DNA of 64,000 nucleotides from Pedobacter sp. L105 (GTDB lineage: Bacteria; Bacteroidota; Bacteroidia; Sphingobacteriales; Sphingobacteriaceae): NCBI RefSeq assembly GCF_009765875.1, contig NZ_LMUP01000004.1, forward strand, positions 1,341,080-1,405,079. Reading direction: 5' to 3'. Below, in pieces: positions 54,307 to 63,044 of this stretch (within the stretch, counting starts at the first letter, position 1; every line of letters begins with the position of its first letter). The notes under the pieces are model-generated. The model did not search any database. It was given only the letters and a program-made list of their open reading frames with translations, and was not told where the DNA came from. Position numbers and translations under genes: made by a program.

Positions 54307-54570
54307 CTATGAAGCTTTTGAAGTATGTGCTACACGGTATTTTTTATACCACAAAATACCCAGGCCGGCAAACATCAGATAAGGAATAGCCATCAGGTAC
54401 ATTACACCCGAATTTATCCCTTTAGCCTGCGTGTTACCATTCTTTACGCCCTGCTCGGCATTGATCGTACACATAGCACATTGTGCAGAAGCCGTGGTGA
54501 TTCCTGTACCCGCAAATACAGCGACAAAAAGAATAAAAATGAGGACTATCTTTTTCATAAAACTTTTCAT
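54307..54570 (-). CDS. Small membrane protein with extracytoplasmic CxxC
   Basis: I do not recognise a named family. The 87 residues comprise a signal peptide (ending TTASA), a CAMC motif right behind the predicted cleavage site (about residues 31-34), a short polar stretch, one membrane helix (about 55-74) and a basic tail. An exported CxxC beside cytochrome oxidase genes suggests copper or thiol chemistry, an inference only. The start may be 54570 or an ATG at 54558. Confidence 0.75.
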   Translation of the reverse strand: MKSFMKKIVLIFILFVAVFAGTGITTASAQCAMCTINAEQGVKNGNTQAKGINSGVMYLMAIPYLMFAGLGILWYKKYRVAHTSKAS

Positions 54571-54607
54571 TATAATCAGTGCTCAGATAAGCTGCTGACG
54601 ATTGGTT

Positions 54608-54636
54608 CAAATATACCGAATTAACAAATAAACAAA
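54608..54636 (-). promoter_or_regulatory. Promoter candidate for the CxxC-DUF983-DUF2461-ompA operon
   Basis: On the minus strand TTTG (54636-54633) and TATATTTG (54615-54608) are 17 bases apart, an exact match to both Bacteroidota promoter elements. Transcription would begin near 54601, some 30 bases before the first gene. Confidence 0.6.
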
Positions 54637-54683
54637 CCTGTATTTACTTCAGTATAAAGTAAAAAGGATAATAACCTATAACG

Positions 54684-55256
54684 TTAAAAATTATAATAAG
54701 GTACGATCATCAGGTAAACAATAACCCCTGTAACGCAAACATACAGCCAGATAGGGTACGACCATCTCACAATCTTGCGGTGACGTTCAATCTGCATGTT
54801 AAACCCTCTCAGAAAGCTGATCAGTACTAATGGAAGCACAATCACCGCCAGCATAATATGTGTAATCAAAATAATAAAATAGATCATCCTTGTTGACCCT
54901 ACGGATGCCAGTTCAGCTGCTGAAAGAATGCCGTTGTGATCGATATCGCCATACCTTGTATCCTTCTCATATAAATGGAAAAGAATATAGAAAACAAGAA
55001 ACAATGACGAAAGCACAAAAGTGATCACATTGGTAATCTTATGGGCTTGTATATTTCCTCTTTTGATGAAGATCAGTGAGATAATAAGTAATACAGAACA
55101 AACAGCATTGATTCCTCCAATAATATGGGGAAGCAGGTAAACAAATGAAGGGATCGTAGCAGGAGCAGGAATTAACTTCAATACAGTTACTACAATCAGC
55201 ACTACCGCCGTCACAATCCAGATCAGGCGTAAAAATAGTTTATCGTTTATATTCAT
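54684..55256 (-). CDS. DUF420 membrane protein with EF-hand-like loop
   Basis: A 190-residue protein with about five membrane helices matching DUF420, a family found in cytochrome oxidase clusters and proposed to help assemble the oxidase. Between the third and fourth helices it carries DIDHNGILSAAE, which fits the 12-residue calcium loop of EF-hands (Asp1, Asp3, Asn5, Gly6, Glu12). I chose the ATG at 55256; another ATG at 55286 is possible. It is the last gene of the respiratory block. Confidence 0.85.
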   Translation of the reverse strand: MNINDKLFLRLIWIVTAVVLIVVTVLKLIPAPATIPSFVYLLPHIIGGINAVCSVLLIISLIFIKRGNIQAHKITNVITFVLSSLFLVFYILFHLYEKDTRYGDIDHNGILSAAELASVGSTRMIYFIILITHIMLAVIVLPLVLISFLRGFNMQIERHRKIVRWSYPIWLYVCVTGVIVYLMIVPYYNF

Positions 55257-55298
55257 TTTTAATTTATCATTTAGATGAAAACTCATCTGTAAAAAAGC

Positions 55299-56015
55299 CT
55301 ATATATCGCCATCCTTGGCTGTCCTTGCCCTGAGCTCTTCAGCTACCAATACCTTAACCTCATCTTCCAGTTTAGCAAGGGCTTCCTGGTTAGTCGCATC
55401 GTAATAACCTCTGATACGGTGCTGCTGATCAAGGAGCACAAATAGATTACTGTAAATGAATTTCTTCTCACCATGTTCAGTATCCTGGTGCAGATCTATA
55501 AACAGGCCTTTATTCACCCAGTTATAAACAGCTATGCTATCACCGGTCAGCAAATCCCATTTGCCCGCTTTTGCGTTTAACTTTTCCGCATAAGGTTTCA
55601 ATACAGCAGGGTGATCTGTTACAGGATCAATGCTTAATCCAACAAAACGGATCATCACATTTCTACTATAAGTATCTACATAAGAACGCATGGCTTTATT
55701 TGCATTCTCTACAGCAAAGTTATTCCCTTTGGTATAAAACAAATTCATGACGATGATCCTTCCCCTGAAGCTCTTCCAGCTTACCGTATCAGCAAGCTGG
55801 TTAATAAACTTAAAGTCCGGCAGCTGATGGTAAATCGTATCAGGAATATGTTTACCATGAAAAGTATGAAACGTTGCAGCAACTTGTTTAGGACCAAAAA
55901 AAGGTAGCTTTTTATACCTATTTTTACCCTGATGAACAAGTTCATAATATAAAAATCCCGGTACCGCTAAAATGGCTACCAGGATTAATACTTTTTTTAT
56001 TGAAGCAAGCTTCAT
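55299..56015 (-). CDS. SCO1/SenC-like protein without copper ligands
   Basis: A 238-residue protein with one N-terminal membrane helix (about 7-24) and a thioredoxin-like SCO domain. SCO proteins deliver copper to the CuA site of oxidase subunit II through CxxxC plus a distal His. Here the segment reads NLFYTKGNNFAVEN (91-104), with Gly and Ala where the cysteines belong, and the His position reads FIYSNLF. There is no Cys anywhere in the protein. The fold markers LSIDPVTDHP and RIRGYYDAT remain. Its ATG overlaps the subunit IV stop by 4 bases. Confidence 0.85.
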   Translation of the reverse strand: MKLASIKKVLILVAILAVPGFLYYELVHQGKNRYKKLPFFGPKQVAATFHTFHGKHIPDTIYHQLPDFKFINQLADTVSWKSFRGRIIVMNLFYTKGNNFAVENANKAMRSYVDTYSRNVMIRFVGLSIDPVTDHPAVLKPYAEKLNAKAGKWDLLTGDSIAVYNWVNKGLFIDLHQDTEHGEKKFIYSNLFVLLDQQHRIRGYYDATNQEALAKLEDEVKVLVAEELRARTAKDGDI

Positions 56016-56371
56016 GAATTAAAAGTCATATGGGTATGTAAATAACCACCTTCAGTTAACATCAGAACGATGAAGTAAAAGATAAATATAAATGCGAGTC
56101 CTAATGACAATTGTAATCCAGTTTTCTCAAACTTCATGTGCATAAAGAAAGCTACGATATAATATGCTTTTAATAAAGTAAGCATGATATAAGCAACGTT
56201 TCCAGCCATACGCGGAACAATACCTTGTGGTAAAATTACCAGTGCAAGGATAAACTCAACAACAGTAATTCCTAAAAGAATAAAGAATACTGTCCATATT
56301 TTAGATTTGCTCAGGCCAGCATGCTCTTCATGCTCATGCTCTTCTGTATTTTGTACGTGATGTTCAGACAT
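56012..56371 (-). CDS. Cytochrome c oxidase subunit IV family protein
   Basis: A 119-residue membrane protein with three helices (about 27-47, 53-77 and 86-107) and a His/Glu-rich N-terminus (SEHHVQNTEEHEHEEH). It matches the prokaryotic subunit IV family, a small stabilising subunit. The His-rich start could bind metal, but this is not shown. It is coupled to the SCO-like gene and follows subunit III. Confidence 0.88.
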   Translation of the reverse strand: MSEHHVQNTEEHEHEEHAGLSKSKIWTVFFILLGITVVEFILALVILPQGIVPRMAGNVAYIMLTLLKAYYIVAFFMHMKFEKTGLQLSLGLAFIFIFYFIVLMLTEGGYLHTHMTFNS

Positions 56372-56390
56372 AATAATATTTTTTAAAGAA

Positions 56391-57098
56391 TTAAACTAAA
56401 TAGAAGAAGGTAAATACGAATACCCAAACCAAATCAACAAAGTGCCAGTATAAACCAACTTTTTCTACCATTAAATAATGACCACGTCTTTCAAAAACTC
56501 CGTTTATAGTCATACATAAAATAATAATATTGATGATTACCCCACTAAATACGTGAAATCCGTGGAAACCTGTAATCGTAAAGAATAAGTTTGCAAATTG
56601 CTGTGCAGATACATCAGATACCGGTCCGGTAAAAAACTCTTTCAACTTCTCAGGGGTAGGAATATGTCCCCACCAAAATCCTTCACTGTGTAAATGGTTC
56701 CATTCTAAAGCCTGACAGCCAAGGAACATAAATCCACCAATAATAGTAGCGATCATCCAGCCTACAACTTGACTTTTAGCCTTTCTGTGACCAGCTTCAA
56801 CAGCCAATACCATAGTCACCGAACTCATGATCAGGATAAAGGTCATAATACCTACAAATACAAGTGGTGCTCCTGATTCCTTAATACCAGGAATAGACTG
56901 GAAAACCTTGTCCGGATTTGGCCAGGTAAATTTTGAAAAACGCTGCGCTCCGTAATAAACTAATAAGGAAGAGAAAGTAAACGCATCAGATAGTAAGAAA
57001 AACCACATCATTAGTTTTCCATATTCTATCGACCATGGTGAACGGCCGCCACTCCATGGAGTAGTCTTTACCTGATCTAATTGTGATAATGAATCCAT
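56391..57098 (-). CDS. Cytochrome c oxidase subunit III, copy 2
   Basis: A 235-residue membrane protein with about six helices. Subunit III features are visible: MMWFFLLSDAFTFSSLLVYY at the start, FFTITGFHGFHVFSGVIIN in the middle and KVGLYWHFVDLVWVFVFTFFYLV at the end. It keeps the proton uptake of subunit I stable. It is 30 bases downstream of a second, shorter subunit III gene; this one carries the full C-terminal signature. Confidence 0.93.
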   Translation of the reverse strand: MDSLSQLDQVKTTPWSGGRSPWSIEYGKLMMWFFLLSDAFTFSSLLVYYGAQRFSKFTWPNPDKVFQSIPGIKESGAPLVFVGIMTFILIMSSVTMVLAVEAGHRKAKSQVVGWMIATIIGGFMFLGCQALEWNHLHSEGFWWGHIPTPEKLKEFFTGPVSDVSAQQFANLFFTITGFHGFHVFSGVIINIIILCMTINGVFERRGHYLMVEKVGLYWHFVDLVWVFVFTFFYLV

Positions 57099-57128
57099 TT
57101 TAATAATTGTAATAGTATGTTAAAGAGT

Positions 57129-57719
57129 CTAACTGTTCAAAAGTAAAAAAACATAAAGATATATCCATAATATATCTATAAAATGCCAAAATATAGAGGC
57201 GATTTCTATGCGAAAAACTGCATTTTCTGAAGAAACCTTACGATATGCCCCCAAAAGGCTGCTGGCGATAAAACAGAGGCCGGCAAAAATATGGAGTAAG
57301 TGCATTCCGGAAACAATATAAATAACAGAAATTGCCGCATTATTATTCACCAGCGTAGCGCCGCTACGGTATAAAGCCGACCATGCATCTACCTGCAAAT
57401 AACCAAAAACCAGGCCTAAAGCCAGGGTTACCCATAAAAATATTTTCTGTGTCTGGATATTATGGTTACGTACCGCTTTAGCTGCGAAGAACAGACAAAT
57501 GCTGCTCAATATCAGCACCGCTGTACTGTACATAAATACCTCAGGAAGCACTAAACCGTGTCCTTTACCCTTGGATGCCGCAAACACAATGTAATAACTG
57601 GTGAACCCTCCAAACATGATTGTTGAAGAGACCACAAAGAGCCAGAGAATAAACTTTTTAGCTTTGAAAGAAGATGAAATTTCAGGGCTCATCTCTTCCT
57701 GCTTCAATGTATGTACCAT
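57129..57719 (-). CDS. Cytochrome c oxidase subunit III, copy 1
   Basis: A 196-residue membrane protein of the subunit III family, with about five helices and signatures SGMHLLHIFAGLCF and IASIFWHFIDILWIYLYVFLLL. I used the ATG at 57719; a GTG two codons earlier, at 57725, overlaps the ctaB stop by one base. Two different subunit III genes in tandem are common in Bacteroidota oxidase loci, and it is unclear whether both enter the same complex. Confidence 0.9.
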   Translation of the reverse strand: MVHTLKQEEMSPEISSSFKAKKFILWLFVVSSTIMFGGFTSYYIVFAASKGKGHGLVLPEVFMYSTAVLILSSICLFFAAKAVRNHNIQTQKIFLWVTLALGLVFGYLQVDAWSALYRSGATLVNNNAAISVIYIVSGMHLLHIFAGLCFIASSLLGAYRKVSSENAVFRIEIASIFWHFIDILWIYLYVFLLLNS

Positions 57720-57724
57720 AATCA

Positions 57725-58627
57725 CTATTTACCTATAAAATCAAATAATAAAATCAATTGCACCATCGGTATATAAAAGAAAGAACAGAACATCACCTTC
57801 CGTGCGCTGTCTATATCTAATTTCACCAATAGTTTTAATGCCAGCCAGGCAAATATCAATCCCGCAATTAAGGAAAAACCGGCAATATAATATCCGCCGA
57901 AATGGTATAACGTAGGGAGGAAACTAACAGGAATTAGTACCAGTGTGCTTAAGAAAACAAACCAGGCACTCACCTTATCCCTTTTTTTACTTGGTAACAA
58001 CCTGAAACCAGCCTTGGCATAATCTTCATCCAACACCCAGGCAATGGCCCAGAAATGAGGAAACTGCCATACAAACTGCACTAAAAAGAGTATACCTGCA
58101 ATTTCATAATCCACCGGAAGGAAATGACGAATATGGCCTAATGCGGCCAGATAACCAATCAGCGGTGGCAAAGCACCAGGTATGGCACCAACAAAAACTG
58201 CAATTGGCGTCTTGCGCTTTAACGGCGTATACACAAAAGCATATAACAAAATAGAAAACACAGATAACAACCCTGTTTCCAGGTTCAGCTTACCCAAAAG
58301 CCATGTACCTAGCATGCCCATGATCAAGCCCAATACCAAACCTTGTCCTGTAGTCATTCTGCCAGCAGGCATAGGACGGTCTTTGGTCCGTGTCATCAAC
58401 TTATCCAGGTCGACCTCAATGATCTCATTAAAGCAATTGGCAGCAGCCGTGACCAGAAAACCACCAGCTACCAGAATACCCCAGTTACCCCAGTCTATAG
58501 AAGGTACTTCACCTCTTGCCACCTGCATCCTTGAACCAATTAAAAAAGTAATTGACGCAGAGAAAACAACCAGGAAAGTAAGCCTGAATTTGATGAGTTT
58601 AGATAGATCTGAAAAAAATAACTTCAA
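57725..58627 (-). CDS. ctaB: Protoheme IX farnesyltransferase (heme O synthase)
   Basis: This enzyme adds the farnesyl tail to heme B, giving heme O for the oxidase. It has 300 residues with about eight membrane helices of the UbiA fold. The first prenyl-diphosphate motif reads NCFNEIIEVDLDKLMTRTKD, followed by RPMPAGR, and the second acidic site lies in DEDYAKAGFRLLP. It lies 17 bases after ctaA, forming a heme A synthesis pair. Confidence 0.95.
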   Translation of the reverse strand: MKLFFSDLSKLIKFRLTFLVVFSASITFLIGSRMQVARGEVPSIDWGNWGILVAGGFLVTAAANCFNEIIEVDLDKLMTRTKDRPMPAGRMTTGQGLVLGLIMGMLGTWLLGKLNLETGLLSVFSILLYAFVYTPLKRKTPIAVFVGAIPGALPPLIGYLAALGHIRHFLPVDYEIAGILFLVQFVWQFPHFWAIAWVLDEDYAKAGFRLLPSKKRDKVSAWFVFLSTLVLIPVSFLPTLYHFGGYYIAGFSLIAGLIFAWLALKLLVKLDIDSARKVMFCSFFYIPMVQLILLFDFIGK

Positions 58628-58644
58628 TTTTTATTTGTTTAATA

Positions 58645-59703
58645 TTATTGACGATAGGTGTTAGTTCTGTTGACCAGCAGGTAAAGATAAAACTGAAGGG
58701 TAAACAGTACTGTTGAGAACACTAAATGTATAACCTGAGCAAAAGGAGGCAGGGCAAAGTTAGACAATAATAGCCCACTTGCAATCTGAATTACTAAAAC
58801 CAGCACGATTGAATTGCCCAATCTTAACTCAGTTGCCTTACCTCCGAACTTGTCCATCACAAACTGGTAAACAAACACATTGATCACCACTACCAATACA
58901 GCCAGATCACGGTGATAAGAAAAAACGTTGCCGATTTGTCCTACCCAGCTATCCCTGTGCTGATATAACAAATGCTTGGATAAAGCATCTATCGCTTCCC
59001 TAACTTCTGTACCCAGCGTAATCTGCATCACACTTAAAATAATAGCCAGAAGAACCAGTACCTTTAACCAGATTACCTTTGATATGATCACCATATCCTG
59101 CTTATACAATCTGCTGGCATAATAGTACGTATAAACCAGGATAGCCAGTATCACTAAAGCTAAAAGCGTATGCAGTGTAACCACCCAGGCTAAAAGGTTA
59201 GTAGAAACAACTATCGAACCCAGCCAGGCCTGAAAACCTACTACAATTAAATTAACAAGGCTCAAAACGATGATCCTTTTGGCTTTGCCTTTATACATAA
59301 AAGACATTACCGTCAATCCCAGCAATAAAAATCCTGTAATCGCACCGGTTAAACGGTTAACATACTCTGTCCAGGTTTTAGCAGCATTAAAAGATTCTGG
59401 TACGGTGATCGACAGATCGTGACGGATACTATCTGCCACGTCGGTCTTGCCCATTTTATCCAGCAACTTCGCAAACCGCTCATTCTTTGCCACCCTGGAG
59501 GCAACGTACTTCTCTTTATAATCCTTCGGCAGCTGATCTACAGATGTAGGAGGAACATATTGATCAAAACACTTTGGCCAATCCGGACAGCCCATACCAG
59601 AACCAGTGCTCCGCACTACTCCACCCGCAAGGATAAGTACCAGCGTTACAACTATAGTGATCAGGTTAAGCCGGATAAATCTAATTTCAGATTTAGGAAC
59701 CAT
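58645..59703 (-). CDS. ctaA: Heme A synthase (COX15/CtaA)
   Basis: This enzyme oxidises heme O to heme A. It has 352 residues and about eight helices. The opening GGVVRSTGSGMGCPDWPKC is the family signature, with the paired His residues in helices (VNRLTGAITGF, VVTLHTLLAL, YHRDLAVLVVV and VIHLVFSTV). An extracytoplasmic loop of about 70 residues follows the first helix. It begins 17 bases past a strong terminator that ends the ctaC-ctaD transcript, so it may have its own promoter, which I could not find. Confidence 0.95.
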   Translation of the reverse strand: MVPKSEIRFIRLNLITIVVTLVLILAGGVVRSTGSGMGCPDWPKCFDQYVPPTSVDQLPKDYKEKYVASRVAKNERFAKLLDKMGKTDVADSIRHDLSITVPESFNAAKTWTEYVNRLTGAITGFLLLGLTVMSFMYKGKAKRIIVLSLVNLIVVGFQAWLGSIVVSTNLLAWVVTLHTLLALVILAILVYTYYYASRLYKQDMVIISKVIWLKVLVLLAIILSVMQITLGTEVREAIDALSKHLLYQHRDSWVGQIGNVFSYHRDLAVLVVVINVFVYQFVMDKFGGKATELRLGNSIVLVLVIQIASGLLLSNFALPPFAQVIHLVFSTVLFTLQFYLYLLVNRTNTYRQ

Positions 59704-59720
59704 TGTGGGTTTTTGATTAA

Positions 59721-59770
59721 AAAAAATGAGGTTATCGATTTAAGTATATACTCAAGCAGATAACCTCATT
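59721..59770 (-). terminator. Rho-independent terminator after ctaD
   Basis: A perfect 12-bp stem (59725-59736 with 59759-59770) with a 22-base loop that contains its own palindrome. On the minus strand a T-run follows directly. It lies 20 bases after the ctaD stop. Confidence 0.88.
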
Positions 59771-59790
59771 GTATATTTTAAAGAACGATG

Positions 59791-61689
59791 TTAGTGAAAC
59801 TCCGCGTTAACTTTGGTAGGATTATTTTTTGCATCCCACTCTCTTTGTATACGCTCAGATTCAGCATTACCTTCAAAGTCGTGCGGCATATTAGACATCA
59901 TTGTTTCAGAATAAGGAACAGTCTGAGGAATAAAATCTTCTTCAGCACCAGGCTTACTGTAATCATATGGCCAGCGGTGTACTGTTGGAATTTCTCCCGG
60001 CCAGTTACCATGGATATGCTCAACAGGTGTAGTCCATTCTAATGTATTGGCTTGCCAAGGGTTTTGTGTAGCTACTTTACCTTTAAATATAGAGTAGAAG
60101 AAGTTAAACAGAAACGCCACCTGAACTAAGGCTGCAACAATTGCAGACCAGGTAACAAAAATGTTTACCGTTACCCATTTTTGCATGAATTCAAATTCAG
60201 TAAAAGCATAATAACGACGTGGTACACCATCCAAACCTAAGAAGTGAAGCGGGAAGAACACCAGGTAAGCACATATAAAGGTTACCCAGAAGTGCAGGTA
60301 TCCTAGTTTAGCATCCATCATTCTGCCGAACATTTTAGGGAACCAGTGATATACACCGGCAAGCATACCAAATATAGCTGCTGATCCCATTACCAGGTGG
60401 AAGTGGGCAACAACGAAGTAGGTATCATGTAAGTTGATATCCAGTGAGGCATTTCCTAAGAAAATACCGGTTAAACCACCAGAGATAAAGAAAGAAACCA
60501 TACCAATAGCAAACAGCATCGCAGGAGTAAACCTGATATTACCGCGCCACAGTGTAGCCAGATAGTTAAAAGTTTTAACGGCAGATGGTACAGCAATGAT
60601 CAGCGTCGTGATCATAAATACACCACCCAATAATGGGTTCATCCCCGTTACAAACATATGGTGACCCCATACGATGAAGGACAGAACAGTAATACCAATC
60701 AGTGAATAAACCATTGCATGGTAACCAAAAATCGGTTTTCTTGAGTTTACAGAGATAACCTCTGATGAAATACCCAATGCAGGCATGATTACGATATACA
60801 CCTCAGGGTGACCCAGGAACCAGAACAAATGCTCCCATAAAATTGGGGAACCACCTTCATTAGGTAATACCTGGCTGCCCATTACGATATCAGATAAATA
60901 GAAACTTGTACCAAAACTACGGTCAAAGATCATTAATACTACACCGGCAACCAACACAGGGAAAGATAAAACTCCCAGAACAGCTGTAAGGAAGAAAGCC
61001 CAGATAGTCAAAGGCATTTTCCAAAGGTCCATACCTTTAGTACGCATGTTTAATACAGTACTTACATAGTTGATACCACCCATTAATTGGGAAGCAACAA
61101 ACATGACCATACTCACCAGCCATAAGGTCATTCCTAATCCTGATCCCGGTATAGCTTTTGGTAAAGCAGATAGCGGAGGGTAGATTGTCCAACCAGCACT
61201 TGCAGGACCTGTTTCGATAAAGAATGAACTCATCATGATGATACAGGCAATAAAGAAGAACCAGTATGATAACATGTTCATGAATGGCGAGGCCATATCC
61301 CGTACCCCAAGTTGAAGCGGGATCAGTAAATTACTAAAAGTACCGCTTAATCCTGCTGTCAGTACAAAGAATACCATGATGGTACCATGTATGGTAACCA
61401 GTGCAAGGTAAAACTCCGGTTTGATCCTTCCACCTTCAGCCCATTTTCCTAAAAAGGTTTCCAAAATAGGAAAACTCTTATCTGGCCAGGCCAGTTGGAT
61501 ACGGAATAGAATAGACAATCCCATTGCAATAACCGCCATAATAATACCAGTTATTAAAAACTGTTTAGCGATCATTTTGTGATCCTGGCTAAATATGTAT
61601 TTAGTTATGAAAGATTGTTCGTGATGCCCATGAGCGTGATCGTCATGGTGATCGTTGTGATGTGTATCGTTTAATGTTATAGTTGACAT
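59791..61689 (-). CDS. ctaD: Cytochrome c oxidase subunit I
   Basis: This is the catalytic subunit, with low-spin heme a and the heme a3-CuB centre. It has 632 residues and about twelve helices. Metal ligands are visible in TIHGTIMVFF (heme a), GHPEVYIVIMP (CuB His, cross-linked Tyr and the proton Glu), WGHHMF (CuB His pair) and VAHFHLVMG (both heme ligands). The Glu in GHPE marks an A1-type oxidase. The N-terminus is His-rich (HHNDHHDDHAHGHH). It follows ctaC by 20 bases. Confidence 0.97.
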   Translation of the reverse strand: MSTITLNDTHHNDHHDDHAHGHHEQSFITKYIFSQDHKMIAKQFLITGIIMAVIAMGLSILFRIQLAWPDKSFPILETFLGKWAEGGRIKPEFYLALVTIHGTIMVFFVLTAGLSGTFSNLLIPLQLGVRDMASPFMNMLSYWFFFIACIIMMSSFFIETGPASAGWTIYPPLSALPKAIPGSGLGMTLWLVSMVMFVASQLMGGINYVSTVLNMRTKGMDLWKMPLTIWAFFLTAVLGVLSFPVLVAGVVLMIFDRSFGTSFYLSDIVMGSQVLPNEGGSPILWEHLFWFLGHPEVYIVIMPALGISSEVISVNSRKPIFGYHAMVYSLIGITVLSFIVWGHHMFVTGMNPLLGGVFMITTLIIAVPSAVKTFNYLATLWRGNIRFTPAMLFAIGMVSFFISGGLTGIFLGNASLDINLHDTYFVVAHFHLVMGSAAIFGMLAGVYHWFPKMFGRMMDAKLGYLHFWVTFICAYLVFFPLHFLGLDGVPRRYYAFTEFEFMQKWVTVNIFVTWSAIVAALVQVAFLFNFFYSIFKGKVATQNPWQANTLEWTTPVEHIHGNWPGEIPTVHRWPYDYSKPGAEEDFIPQTVPYSETMMSNMPHDFEGNAESERIQREWDAKNNPTKVNAEFH

Positions 61690-61709
61690 AATGCGCTATT
61701 CCAGTATAA

Positions 61710-62978
61710 TTATTTTTTTAAAGCCGGTTTGTTCATTGCTACAGCAGAAGAATCTTTTTTAGGAGCTTTTGCTGTACTATCAGCTGGTGCTCCTGCCGCA
61801 GGTGCTGCTGCTGGTTCTGCTACTAAAGGTAAGTTAAATTGTTTCCTCAAATCATTGTTCACGATCTTAGGAAGTTTAGCAACCCAGGCATCATATTCAG
61901 CCTGAGAAACAACTCTAACCACTTTTTGCATGTTATAGTGACCAGATCCACAAATTTTTGAGCAATAAAAAAGGAATTTAAAACCCGGATCATTAACTTT
62001 AGTCTGCATATCAGCTGTAGTAATGGTTGGCGTAAATTCAAAGTAAGAAGTCATACCAGGAACACAGTTTAACTGAACCCTAAAGTGAGGCATATAGAAA
62101 CTATGTACAACATCTTTACTGGTTAAGATTAACCGTACTGGTTTATTAACAGGGATAACCAATTCATCAGCAAGTTCATCATCCAGGTTATTTTTGTCTT
62201 TGAAATCCATTCCCAGAGCATTTGTTCCGGTAATCAATTTATAGTTTTTTAATCCTACAACCCCATCAGCTCCCGGATAACGGATTGTCCATAAGAACTG
62301 CTGTGATGTAATTTCTATACTTAAAGGTTTGTGATTAGGATCTTCAATTTTGAAAAATATAGATCTCCAGGTTAAGAAGCCCATTAATACCAGTACAGTA
62401 AGGACTAAAGCAGGAACAATTGTCCAGATACGCTCTAATGCATTATTATGTGGGTAATAGTATGCTTTTCTTTTACCTGTGTTTTTGTAGAAATAAGAGA
62501 AAAGGAATAAAGTAATGTGTGTTCCTATAAATACAATGGTAGTCAGGATCAGTGTAATGTTAAACATCTGGTCGATCTTCTTTCCATGCTCGGATGCCGC
62601 ATCCGGAAGGATCATATTTCCATGAACCGTATATTCAAAATAAACACCGTACAGCCCTACAAGTAAGAAAAGTACAAAGATGACACCATTAACTGTGTTC
62701 CAGTTGATGCCAGCTGGTTTATCCTGAGCCTCACGCGTCAATTCATATACCCGTAATGCTTTACCTAAAATTGCTATAAACAAGCAAGCCAGTAAAAATA
62801 GCATGGCATAGAATGCTACCGATTTATAAATTGGAACCATATCGATCGGTTTCGCGACGGCCGAAGCGGCAGCACCGGCGGCAGCTTCTTGTGCAAATGC
62901 GCTGGTATTTGCAAACACGGTAACAATTACTGCCAGGGCCGCTATTGTCTTATTGCTTATAAATTTTCTTAAACTCAT
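61710..62978 (-). CDS. ctaC: Cytochrome c oxidase subunit II
   Basis: This subunit takes electrons through its CuA centre. It has 422 residues: signal peptide (about 1-29), three hydrophobic helices (about 47-75, 93-113 and 142-165, more than the usual two) and a further one (about 185-205) before the cupredoxin domain. CuA ligands appear in DVVHSFYMPHF and CSKICGSGHYNM. The C-terminal 40 residues are a Pro/Ala/Lys-rich tail. There is no fused cytochrome c domain. Confidence 0.95.
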   Translation of the reverse strand: MSLRKFISNKTIAALAVIVTVFANTSAFAQEAAAGAAASAVAKPIDMVPIYKSVAFYAMLFLLACLFIAILGKALRVYELTREAQDKPAGINWNTVNGVIFVLFLLVGLYGVYFEYTVHGNMILPDAASEHGKKIDQMFNITLILTTIVFIGTHITLFLFSYFYKNTGKRKAYYYPHNNALERIWTIVPALVLTVLVLMGFLTWRSIFFKIEDPNHKPLSIEITSQQFLWTIRYPGADGVVGLKNYKLITGTNALGMDFKDKNNLDDELADELVIPVNKPVRLILTSKDVVHSFYMPHFRVQLNCVPGMTSYFEFTPTITTADMQTKVNDPGFKFLFYCSKICGSGHYNMQKVVRVVSQAEYDAWVAKLPKIVNNDLRKQFNLPLVAEPAAAPAAGAPADSTAKAPKKDSSAVAMNKPALKK

Positions 62979-63044
62979 TTTCTTAAAAGTAGTACGATGT
63001 ACCTCTACTATCCTATTAATTTATATACTCTCTAACCCCAAAAA

